A DNA stretch of 64,000 nucleotides from Brachycybe producta (taxonomy: Eukaryota > Arthropoda > Diplopoda > Playtdesmida > Andrognathidae). The notes beneath the pieces were generated by a model. The model made no database searches. It saw nothing but the letters and a program-made list of their open reading frames with translations, and had not been told where the DNA came from. The position numbers and the translations under genes are program-made. This document shows positions 10,448-20,781 of this stretch, in pieces (position 1 is the first letter of the stretch; every line of letters begins with the position of its first letter). The DNA lies in the NCBI GenBank assembly GCA_036925085.1, contig JAUPFP010000034.1, positions 620,001 to 684,000 of the forward strand, given 5' to 3'.

Positions 10448-12294
10448 ATGATTCCTTCTTTGTTAAATTTGACTAGAGATTATGTTATTGATAATATTTG
10501 TTCGGTAGAATCTCTTTTTGGTCTTCCTGAAACGATAGGTGAATGGCTTTTCAACCGATTTCTCGTTCGTTATTACGAGAACGGCGATCGGCGCCGATTG
10601 ACGCACGGTTTGGTCGTCTTCGTCGACGCTTACGGTCCGCTGATCGCATCCAAACTCAATTTGTGTCGTTCTCTCGTCATTATAAACGAATTCACCGAAT
10701 GTCTACTTCCAATGATGACCAACCTTACAGAGTTGGACTTAAGTCACTGTCAATTGGGTGAAGAACACGAAGTTATTCAACATTTCACACAAATGAAACA
10801 GTAAACAAAATGATAATCGTTTTCAAATAGATCCCCGTAAAACGCAGATATTGCACAAAATATAGATATATTATGGCGAAAAATGTAGTTGAAAATAACA
10901 GAAAACAAAAACAGTTTTGGTGGAAATTGCGAGAAAAATCTACTGAAATACACTGAACATTTAATAAAATATGTTTGATACTGGAGAAATCTTAAAGAAA
11001 TTGCAGAAAATATGCGTGAATTTGCATTTGAATATGCAAGTTAAAAATTGGAGAGCATATTTCATTATATTGCTGAATTTATGTTGGAAATTTCATAAAT
11101 AAGCGTGCATTTACATAAATATGTAAAAATTGCAGAAAATATACAGAATATTGCATAAATGTGTTGGAAATTACATAAAATATGCATAATTCAACAGAAA
11201 TATGTTTGAACTTAGAGAAATATGCTGGAATTTGCAGAAAGATGTTGAAATAGTATATAATATTTAAGATAGTGCAGGAATTTGTGGAAAAAGTTGAATT
11301 TGAAACTAGCCATTTTTTGTAGTTTGTGCGTTTTAGGGAATCTTTCAATGCTATTAATTAAAATAACCATTTTTACGTTTCTTGTTGCAGTTTACGTAAG
11401 CTGAGCTTCAAAAACTGTGCCGTAAACGATAATTTTTTAAGGAAAATGACGATTCCATGCAGAGTTCTCAAAAAAGGAGTTCTAAGCGTGGAAGAACTTG
11501 ATCTGTCGTGTAAAAATTAAACAATAAGTGTCTTTTTAATTATTATTTCACATATTTTATTTGTTATTTCAGGTAATTCTAAGATAACTGACAAATCTTT
11601 ATCATATATTAGTTGTCTTTGTCGTATAAACATCCTGATCTTGTCTGGAACCTCAATCACGGTATTTGTGGTCGTTTTTGCGTGTAACGAAGTAAGAAAA
11701 CACATCACAAGTTATTTTTTGTATATACAAAGACTACTGCCGCCAAAACGTTTGCTACAAAGTTGGGATTAGTCGTCGTTTCTGACCTTCGTTGGAAACC
11801 GACTCAGAACGAAGGTTGGAGCAAAGGTTTGATTGAGTTCTGGACGAATCGTACATTTAAAAGTCGTTTGCCGAATGCGTATCGATCGAACGTCGATCGT
11901 TACGACACTTCGCCAACAAAATACTTCTGTAAGTTACGACTTTTACTTAGTATATTTACGAGATCTGTTGTCTTACAATCGTGTTATTTTGATAGATTCT
12001 CATCAGAAAGCGAGGCTGAGATTAGTCGAGGAGTTGAAATCTTCTTTTGAACCGACCGAACTTCCGGTGATTGCACTTCTCCGCTATCCGAGATTCTCTC
12101 ACGAAACGTCCACTTCAGAAGTTATCGTAGGAACAAGGAAGGTAAAAGTTTTAAATCCGTCTTCCTCTCCTCCTTCTGTCGTAACTTTTGGTGCAATCGA
12201 TGACGATATGTTGAAGGGTTACTTAGGATGTGAAACGACAAAAAGAAACTGCAATCGAAATCTATTTGAGACACTTAACATGTTAGAAAAATAA
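10448..12294 (+). CDS. LRRC42: Leucine-rich repeat protein LRRC42; 5' end uncertain
   Basis: LRR protein of unknown molecular role, conserved in animals. Exons 10448(or 10435)-10800, 11391-11509, 11573-11661, 11733-11928 and 11996-12294 join in frame to 351 aa from the ATG at 10448 (human about 428). The start resembles the family at SLLNLTRDYVIDNICSVESL and FGLPETIGEWLFNRF. LRRs follow: LTELDLSHCQLGEEHEV, LRKLSFKNCAVND, VEELDLSCNSKITDKSL and INILILSGTSI. After GLVVVSDLRW a polar tail ends NLFETLNMLEK. Upstream of the ATG a T14-AG sequence looks like a splice acceptor, so residues may be missing at the N terminus. The exon 3 end could instead be 11691 (donor GTAAGA), which adds ten residues; 11661 fits the family length better. 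Confidence 0.85.
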
Positions 12295-15139
12295 TTTAAA
12301 ATGATAAAATATGAATGATTTCTTTATATATTTATATTTTGGCGGAAATAAGAACAAATTCAATAATTATTTGTGATTTTTATTTCGCTAACTTTATTTG
12401 AACAAACTGACAAAAACCTACTTAGTGTTGTGAAGAAATAAAAATGTTATTTTTCTAAGAAAAACAAGCGATAATATTATAATAAATAAAGTCAAGAAAT
12501 GCATTATTTTCAAACATTTAGCTGAAAAGCCTGAACGTAGATTAAAATACGTCTTTTGATCCGATCGGATAACAAGAAACATCTTCGGTTCAGTACCTTA
12601 GACTGTATTCTTTTAACACTAAAACTATTCCAATTCCTTCCATTTCGTTTTAAGATGGTTCATAAACAGCTAATTATTCTGTCTTTCAAGAGCAAAATTA
12701 TAAGAAACTTGAAAGTGTTTTAGAAACTAGAAGAGTAGCAAAATTATGTGAGGCTATTCTCGTGTTATCGTTAAAATAAACTTTATAGACATTTTAAAGT
12801 TTCAAACTCGCATAAAATTATTTTGAAAGATATCAACATGAAAATATCCTTAAGTAATTAAGTTACCCTTCTAGTTTCTAAAACAATTTCAAGTTTTTCT
12901 TTATTTTAGAGCTGAAAGACATAAATCACAGCACAAGAGGTGGTTGCACTTTGAAATCACCTTAAAGTTGAGTCTTTTTCAAACTCACATAAAAAGCTTA
13001 TTTTAAAAGATGTCAACATGAAATTATCCTTAGGTAATTAAGTTGCCCTTCAAGTTTCTAAAACACAATCAAGTTTCTCTTCATTTTGCTCCTAAAAGAC
13101 AGAATAATTCAATAGTTTGAGAGGCCTCGTTTACACTTTACGACCACTTTAACCCAAATATCGATTTTATTTGTTAAAAATTGGGGGAAAAAATTGATAA
13201 CAAAATTTTGCATTTAAAATATTAAAGTTTGTTTAAAACTAAAGAATAAAATACGTAAGCTACAGTATGATTCAATGAACATACGAGCTCGTATCTTTCA
13301 ACTACTTACTGTTATTTAAAGCGTCTGTAATAGAACTATTAAAACAATTTCGATTTTTCCATTTTCGATTAATCAGTTACTATCGGTATCAAACATGAAA
13401 TCGAATCACAGTTAATACAACAATCCGGTTTCCACTGTATGTTGATAATTATTCGTTTGCTGTTTGTGAAATTGTGATAAAATGGTGGCCGTATGAACAA
13501 AATTGAGTTTCTGGCAAAAAAACATTCTCGTTTAATTTACAAAAAGGAAAACAATATTCAGTTTTCATTGATACATACAAAAAGGAAGGGGGGGGGGAGG
13601 ACAGAATCAGTTACGTGTACATGGGGAAGTTACAATAGCTAATAACTATTTTAAAAGACAAGAATCGTAATGACATTAGAAGAGGCTCCTAGAAACTGGT
13701 ATTTCAGTTCGTAAATACTTACCTCTTCACTAGTTTTAAATTTGGTACGTTTAGTAACGTATCTGAAAATTCATTAAACAATTTAGAGGCTAAGAAACTA
13801 CTTTAAATGGCTTTTTGCTTTTCTAAAAATCACGTTTTCAATGGTTTTAAAATACTAAATAGTTAATTTTAAAAAGATATGTAAAATTTCACTTATTGGA
13901 AAAGAATATTGTGCACAAAGTTAGAAATAATGACTCGTGATGTAACTAAATAAATGGAAGTTATTTTAATAACTAAGTCGAAGAAAAACTGGTAACGTTT
14001 TTTAAAGTAACTTACGAAAGGATTTAAAGGATTCCTCAAAACTAGAAAAGTACAATACAGAGGGCAATTTGCTCATAAAGGGCGCCTTCTGATTCAAATT
14101 GAATTTTTCAAATTGAGTTTCTAATTTTTATATTAGTAAGACAACCAGAAGAAAAAAATGCATTTTCAGTTTTAAAAAAATAACTTCGTTTGAGATTAGC
14201 ATTCCAATCTGATTAAGGCTATGCTAAATGTTAGTTTGACCCATGGGTGTGCCCGCAGATACTGGCAAGAGGAGCGCTTGCCCCCTTTCAAATGCCAAAT
14301 TTCGTAGTTTAATGTGTTTTTTTATAATTTAAAAGAAACTAGAGACCTACATAAAGCCCATGGGCCGGTGGGCTTTGGAAGGCATGTTTCATCACTTCTC
14401 TCTTGGGGTTCTTTAGAAATGTATAGAACTAAACAACGTTTTATTTCACACATTAATAAAAGTATAACAAATTCCTCACTGACCAATCAATAAAATAAAC
14501 ATATTAGAGCCGTTAATATACCCTGTTTACTTAGGACAACTTTATTCGTATGAAAGTTGAGTAAATTCTCATTTCTTGTTAATTTACTCTGCTTTTGGTT
14601 GAGTAACTACTCTACTCATTGTAAAAATACCCGATGTTCTGTTTTCTAGTTTCATATAAAATCTTGAAATCCTTTCATATGTAGCTTTTAAAAAGCTCTC
14701 CTGTGGTTTTTCTGGACCAAGTGCAAAATAAACCAAAATAGCATTAAAAAGTGGGAGTATAAGGAGGAGGAGTTCTTGGCCTTTTAACTAGTTACGATTC
14801 TTGTATTCATTGTATCAACTATAATACAATTGCAATGGGTTTTTTTCTGTCCCAGGATACCAAAAATTGTAAATGAATTTGTTTATAATTATTCATATTA
14901 AACAAAAATTATATATTTCATATAATCCCGAAATATATAAAGTTGTTGCTTCAAAAAGGAAATCCCATAAATGCAAAATTCATTACAGTAAAAAAAAAAG
15001 CTAACGGTTTCAATATCGAAAAAGAGAAACTGAAAATCAGAAGAAGAAAAAAATCTTCTTTTCCGAAAATTAACGTTAACAAAAGCAGCGAAGAGAAAAT
15101 CCGATTTTTTTTTTTGTAAAGTGATTCGTTTCCTTAAGT
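12295..15139. other. LRRC42-ZRANB2 convergent gap with repeats
   Basis: A tail-to-tail gap of 2.8 kb. At 12670-13155 lies a compound family A copy: one left arm followed by two successive right arms. A G9 run lies near 13589. The rest is AT-rich with no supported gene. Short GGGCTTT/GCCCATGGG words around 14340-14390 resemble those near 48.4 kb. Confidence 0.5.
12670..13155. repeat. Compound family A repeat
   Basis: Begins with ATTCTGTCTTTCAAGAGCAAAA, then GAAAGTGTTTTAGAAACTAG, then two successive right arms, each with TAGTTTCTAAAACA and TTTTGCTCCT or its variant. The first right arm ends AAATCACCTTAA and the second CGACCACTTTAA. The doubling suggests a partial internal duplication or a second insertion. 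Confidence 0.7.
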
Positions 15140-18100
15140 TCAATGACGCCTGCGATGAGGAGAACGAGACCTCGACTTCGATCTGAAACGAAAGCAGAAA
15201 CAAAACAATAATCCAGTCTTATGAGAAGAGTATTAATTATTGGTTCCCTCGAGTGGTGACACGTAATGTATTTTTTTTTTTAAAAAAAAGGGTATTCTAC
15301 TTTTCAGTCAAAAAACATCCTTGTCACAGCTTTTTAGAAGCCAACTTTAAGAAATTGGAAAGTCTGTCTGATGGAAACCAGAAAAATAATCTTAAAAATA
15401 TATCATTAAAACACAATTAAGTTTCTCTTCATTTTTTACCTGAAAGACAGAAAAAAAAGTTTGAAAGGCATTTTACGCTTTAAAACCACCTTAAGACAAC
15501 AAGAATTATACTTTTGTAAATAAAAGCGGCTGGTTAGAGGCTATAGTTAACATCTTACTGTAATTCAGCTGTATTTTATTTCTAGAAGAACTCCAGCCAC
15601 TTGTTTTTGTATTACATAGTTCACTTTCTTAAAAATTATTATCATTGAAATTACTGATATTTGATAAAGAAATCAAATTATTTTTAAAGACGCAAACATG
15701 AAACTAGACTCGGCCTCGTCATTTATTACTTTTCTAGTTTCTAACACATTTTCAATTTCTCCTTAGAGAGAAATAGCACAAAAAAAGCTGAAACGAGGAA
15801 GTTTTCTACCCTAAAAACCGCATTGAAACACTTTAAAAGGGCCGGTTAACTTAGAACCAGTGTGGGGGGAAACGGAACAGCGGATGGTTGCGGGAGGTGG
15901 GTGGGGGGGGAGAGAAAGTAGGGATTCGGACAACATTACTGCATCATGCACACTCAAAGCATTCAAACCTGAACCTATCCCGTGAAGAAGACTTCGATCT
16001 TGACCGCGTGCGACGCTGAGACCTAGATTTCGAATCGTGCGATCGAGATCTGTTCGAGAAAGAAACGAAATTTAAAGAATAACGTGTATAAGATTTTATG
16101 TTTCTCTTAATGTTCGTTAACGAAAAACATTTAAAGAGAAATTGTTTCAGTTTTCTACCATTGTTTTACAACATAGTATGGAAAATTTATAATTTGAAAC
16201 TAGAAGAGTTAATAAAGATACATAAATCACAAATATAATCTATTCACCTTCCTTTCATCTTCTAGTTTCAAACCTTTAAATTTTTTCCCCTCAAAAATAA
16301 TTTTCATGAGTTTTTTTTTTTTGGCACCATGTCCAAAAATAAATACAAAAAGTGACATAATTTCGGCCATAATTAAAAAGAAAATTAATTCATTCTATTA
16401 TTAAAACAAAAGAGATTAATTATAACCAAATACGTCCACAGGTAATTATATAAGAACGAGGATAAAGTGATATCGACCTTAAGACCTGTGGTTTACCCCT
16501 TTTACCAGTTTACCTGGACCGAGATCGCTTGTCGCTTCGTCGGTGGCGTCGTCCCGACGAACTTCCCGATCGCGAAGAAGGCGAACGAGATCTCGACGCT
16601 TTAGTAGACGGTTCCGAACGAGAAGACGAAGACTTGGAAGACGGACTACGCGATCTTGATCTACTACTCGAATCTTCCTCTTCTTCCTCCTCCTTCTTGT
16701 TGTTGTTGTCGGTGGCTTTAGTATGATTTTTTTCTTTATCTCCATTGTTTTCTTCTTCTTCTTCTTCACCCCAACCGGTAAGATCGTATTTCGATAAGTC
16801 GCCATCTTCGTCGTCATCTTCCTCTTCCTCCTCCTCCTCTTCTTCCTCTTCCTACGTAACATAAAAAGATCTTTTAAACTTAGTTTAACATATGAAGAAG
16901 AAAAAAACTTCTGCTCACGTCGGCGGCTGGTTTAGCAGGTTGAACCGGTTTAGTAACTTTCTTCTTCCTACGGCCAAACTATAATGAAAACGAATCGTTT
17001 TAGAGACGGATTTGGATTCACTTCATGTGTTTTGGTTGTGGTTTTCGTGTTTAAAGTGTCGTATTCTGAATTATTGCCAAGTAAAAGGTAAACTCATGAA
17101 CTTTTGATAGGAAGTTTCATGTAAAAGTTGATGAGTTTATCTTATCTACTTTAACTAAACATTTATTAAGAATAAGACGTTAGAACTTCTATTACTCAAA
17201 ATTTTCTTTGTAACTTCAAGAAGAACTTGAAATTGTGTTAGTAACTAGGACAGTAAAGAAACAAACCAATAGTATTTTCACGTTAAGTTTCTTTTAAAAT
17301 AAAACTTTTTATCACAGGTTAAAAAATGATCACATTTATGGTTAAATTTGAAAAAGAAAACCAATGTCATATTTTCAAACTGCCAGAGTAAAAGTTTATT
17401 TTGAAAGATATGGACCTGAAAATACTTTTAGATAGGGCTGACAAAATTTCTGATATATTTCGATATTAACTTTAAATATCGCGAGATATTGTTTTAAAAA
17501 ATTTCATACTTGATATACGGAAAAACGTTGTTTTTTCGATTTTTCTCATATTTTTTGATATAGCGTTAAAAATCGATTTTTTTTTTAAAAAAATATCGGC
17601 CCGATTTCGATTTTTTCGAAAATATCGCCAGGGCTACTTTTAGACTGTTCCTTTCCTCTTCTGAGTTTCTAATAAGCTCATACAGAAAGGAGAAAAATAA
17701 CTTCCAAACATAATAATTGACTGGAATTCATATAAGGATAGTAGAATTATTTAATTTTTCTAATAAACTTTCAATTTCTGCTTTAAAGTTTATTTTTCGA
17801 AAAAGCTGTGTAAAAGAATTTCATCGACCAAAAAACATGGGTTTAAGCCATTTAACCTCGTCGTATTCTCCATCCGAATCTTCTCTTTCGACATATTCAA
17901 CGTTTTCTCGTTCGTTGTAGCCTCCTCCGTACCCTGTTTTTTAAAGAAAGTGCTTTTGATTGATTCGATAACTTTTCTTGCAGATAGTTAGTGATCGCTT
18001 CGATCGTAATCTACTTACCCGTTCTCTCTTCAACTTCACCGAACTTTGGAGCATTGCACATGTTACATTGTTGTCGTCTCGCCCAATTGACGTTTCCGCA

Positions 18101-18747
18101 CCTACGATAAAGCAACACAAATCGGGACCAAACATGAGAACCGAACCCGTTTCTCGTAAGTATTATCAAACCAGCGATTTTTTTTTTTTGTTCTCTCACT
18201 TGCTACATTGCCAATCGTCAGCGCTGAAAAGTCCACCGCTCTTTTCTGCAGCAACTTTCCCAATTTCAGTTCCAAGTTTAAGTTTCTTGGGAATATCAGA
18301 TTTTTCTGAAAAATGAAATTAATTAAATTTTCGATTAATTAAGTTATCGCTTGAAAATGTTATTTAAAACATGAAATAAGAAACCTTTTCCACAACGATT
18401 ACATTGCGTTCGTCGAGCGAAATTCACATTTCCACATCTATTTTTTTTTTTTTTTTGGATAAATACAATGAAAACACAATGAAAAATTCATCATTTCTTT
18501 TTCCTTTTTTTCAGCTTAACCTGGTCCAATTTTCACCCATTCATGTCTACGAAGTCACGTGACTCGTTGCAATGAACGCAAATTGGAATAAGTTAAGTTG
18601 AAAAAAGGCCTTGTTTCGATCGGAAACATCTTAACGTAAAAATGATTGCAATAATTTCAAACGCTTAAAAAAAATAACTACTCACTCTGCATCGGAACAA
18701 ACCCAGTCTCCTTCGTCCATTCTAAATCTACCAGACTGACCCGACAT
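15140..18747 (-). CDS. ZRANB2: RanBP2-type zinc finger SR-like splicing protein
   Basis: Nuclear SR-like protein that binds AGGUAA-type 5' splice sites in RNA through two RanBP2 zinc fingers. Nine minus-strand exons: 18686-18747, 18385-18437, 18200-18305, 18019-18101, 17857-17933, 16919-16978, 16514-16851, 15975-16049 and 15140-15182. They encode 298 aa. Finger 1 is [25 protein letters not shown], a C-x4-C...C-x2-C finger; finger 2 is DDWQCSKCGNVNWARRQQCNMC. Then come the conserved linker FGEVEERTGYGGGYNERENV, an acidic block (E11, then DLSKYDL) and a long RS-rich tail ending SRSPHRRRH. The intron before exon 2 has a run of 16 A and no pyrimidine tract before its AG. Other frames across the repetitive acidic/RS exon stay open but are shadows. 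Family A copies lie in the introns. Confidence 0.95.
15405..15835. repeat. Two family A right-arm copies, ZRANB2 intron 8
   Basis: The first (about 15405-15495) reads AAGTTTCTCTTCATTTT to ACGCTTTAAAACCACCTTAA. The second (about 15684-15835) reads TTTTCTAGTTTCTAACACA to ACCCTAAAAACCGCATT. Both lie in the last ZRANB2 intron and are partial. Confidence 0.6.
17214..17700. repeat. Family A copy split by a younger insertion
   Basis: Left-arm sequence (GAACTTGAAATTGTGTTAGTAACTAG) starts near 17220 and the centre is present. After GAAAATACTTTTAGA the copy is interrupted by the element at 17433-17636, then resumes with a degenerate right arm (GAGTTTCTAATAA). It lies in ZRANB2 intron 5. Confidence 0.6.
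17433..17636. mobile_element. hAT-like non-autonomous element nested in family A
   Basis: 204 bp flanked by the exact 8-bp duplication CTTTTAGA (17425-17432 and 17637-17644). The ends are short inverted repeats, TAGGGCTG and CAGGGCTA (one mismatch). The interior is AT-rich and built of TATTTCGATAT and ATCGATTTTT words. There is no coding capacity. The 8-bp duplication points to the hAT superfamily. Confidence 0.8.
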
Positions 18748-19012
18748 TGGCTGACAAAAAACCGCCTTAAACCTTATTCCAAACACACAAAAAAAGATCG
18801 ACGTGAAAGAAATATTTTCCCCCCCTTCGACGGTTTGCCTTTATGGGGCAATGAAACGTGACCTACAGCACAAAGCAACGCGTACATACTGCTGCGTTTG
18901 TAGTTTACCTAACATCCATATGACATCATCACACCTAAGCAGCCGCTGAATCTAGCGTCATATGGTTATACCGTTCCATAGATGTGTACTATGGTCGTGC
19001 TTAGGCGTTAGA

Positions 19013-19420
19013 TGAAGCTTTGACGTCAGAAGGGTTAGAATTTAGAATTGTGTTATTTTCTCAGATTAAAAAAGGATAATAATACATATTTTTAACAATT
19101 TAAACAAATGGGTTCTTGGATTTTTTTTTTTGTTACTATTCCTTATGTTAATCCCTCTGACGTCACTGCTTCGTCTAAGCTCGATGGAAGCGTACTTCCG
19201 CCGCCCTTTCGAGGAAGTTTGTGACGTCAGAGGAGTTATCGAAAACTTTAGAATTGTGTCGTTTTGTCAGATAAAAAAGGATAATAACAAATATTTTCAA
19301 CAATTTAAATAAAAGAGTTCTTGCATGTTTTGTAATTACCCTTTTTATCAGACAAAAATGACAATCATAAAAAAAATGTTTTAATCCATCTGACGTCACA
19401 AGTTACCTCTATGGCCAACC
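19013..19420. repeat. Two adjacent family D palindromes
   Basis: The arms run from TTTGACGTCAGAAGGG or GTTTGTGACGTCAGAGG through GATAAAAAAGGATAATAA to ATCCCTCTGACGTCAC or ATCCATCTGACGTCACAAG. Each arm carries a full CRE palindrome, TGACGTCA. The order and spacing suggest two head-to-tail copies of the same foldback element. Confidence 0.6.
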
Positions 19421-19550
19421 CAAAGTATAGACGGTAAACATCACACCACGCTTTATTCAACAGATGACTTACGAAATGTACTTTTTTATAGGAGGCAATG
19501 GTATATCTTAAACAGGACGCAACCGCAAACGTAAATAATAACAATATATA

Positions 19551-19568
19551 TTACTAGATGGCAGTACG
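19551..19568 (+). promoter_or_regulatory. CTCF-like motif between ZRANB2 and CDC20
   Basis: TTACTAGATGGCAGTACG shares the TAGATGGC core with the two other intergenic words. Evidence is the motif and its position only. Confidence 0.3.
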
Positions 19569-19867
19569 TACGTTCAACTGTTGTAATTTGTCTGCTCTCA
19601 CACCAGTCGCAACCACAAAAAAGTTGCAGTTTTTTTAGGTTTTATTTTACATTCATTTCGATTGAGTTTGTGGTTTTCGCTTGTTTTAGTTGCTTGTGAT
19701 GCGTCGTAGTCAGTATGCGTTTCTTGTTTGAGAATATACGTGCGAACGAAGCGAGTGCGTAAACATAACGTCCTCCAAAGGAGGCTTTTTTTGCGTAAAT
19801 ATCAAGTGGTGGGAATTTTAAAATCCTTCGCAACATGAATTTGCATCCACTTCGTTTCACCTTAGAC

Positions 19868-20178
19868 CAAGCATGTCAAACTCGCGGCCCACAACGAATA
19901 TCTTTGCGGCCCAGCCAATATAACGGCATGGAAGAAAAGTTTTAATAAAAATTTCGCAGCTTAATTTTTAAACTATATTATAATTATATTATAATATATT
20001 ATAATTGTGATTTTATTACATTTCTAAAGTAACAATCTATTTGTCTTTGTTTTTTTACTGTACTTTTTTAAAATAAACCTACGTTTCTATAAAAAAGGAT
20101 GTTTTTGTTTTTTGCGGCCCACATAAACTTAGACCTTGTTTATTTGGCCCGTGTTAGCCTTTGAATTTGACATGCTTG
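19868..20178. mobile_element. hAT-like element, CAAGCATGTCAAACTC family, copy 1
   Basis: 311 bp between exact 8-bp duplications CCTTAGAC (19860-19867 and 20179-20186). The terminal inverted repeats start CAAGCATGTCAAACTC on one side and read GAATTTGACATGCTTG on the other. Subterminal GCGGCCCA and TTGCGGCCCACATAAACTTAGA words are typical of this end type. No transposase is present. A second copy lies at 41405-41759. Confidence 0.85.
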
Positions 20179-20223
20179 CCTTAGACTTATTACCTTCCAG
20201 CCTGGAAGGTAATAAGTCTAAGG
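20179..20223. repeat. Perfect 21-bp palindrome next to a hAT insertion
   Basis: Two exact 21-bp arms, beginning CCTTAGACTTATTACC, around a 3-nt loop (GCC). The first 8 bp are the target duplication of the neighbouring element, so that element inserted at the tip of a pre-existing hairpin-forming sequence. Confidence 0.8.
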
Positions 20224-20344
20224 TTTGACAAAACACATGAAGATGTGAAGATGACATACAAAGTCCTTTTAGGTTCATACTGGTGAACATACATGTACTT
20301 TTCAAACAACACTTGACGGATATAATAAATGTGACTAGTTATTT

Positions 20345-20465
20345 ATTTCCAGAGATACCAACATGATGATTGAGCTACCCTTCTAGTTTCTAAAATACTT
20401 TCAAAGTTTCTCTTAATTTTGCTCCAAAATGTCAGAATAATCACTTGAAAACCTTTAATTTGTAA
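20345..20465. repeat. Family A half copy downstream of CDC20
   Basis: Contains GAGCTACCCTTCTAGTTTCTAAAATACTTTC and TCTTAATTTTGCTCC. Only the right arm is recognisable. Confidence 0.65.
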
Positions 20466-20781
20466 ATAATATTCTAGAATGTCTTTTTTTTTTCATCGAT
20501 CGTAATCATAAATATCTTGACATCAGTGCAGGAAATTGGGTTTTTCACCACAGCTTCCCTCATAAAAGTGGCCGACCCATCATTGGTCAGAAAATTGATC
20601 TCAATTTTAATTTTAAATGTCTCAAAAAGATTTCATATTTCTTTAAACCACAATCATAATTTATTTTTCACAATCAAATTAAAAGACAAAAAACATACAA
20701 ACAAAACAGTTAAAGACTTGAATTTGTGATAAAAAAAAAATCCACTCCTATCGCAATCCTATTCTAATTAAATAATGTTTG

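Larger units (their letters stand above)
18748..20781. other. ZRANB2-CDC20 gap
   Basis: Holds the ZRANB2 promoter side, two family D palindromes (about 19013-19420), a CTCF-like word, a hAT-like element at 19868-20178 inserted in a palindrome, and a family A half copy (20345-20465). On the minus strand an AATAAA-type signal (plus-strand TTTATT near 20661) lies downstream of the CDC20 stop. No gene is supported. Confidence 0.5.

Noticed and set aside
16479..16862. Long minus-strand open frame rich in Lys/Arg (MLRRKRKKRRR...)
   Set aside because: It is an out-of-frame reading of the ZRANB2 acidic/RS exon, whose true frame joins both neighbouring exons and matches the family.
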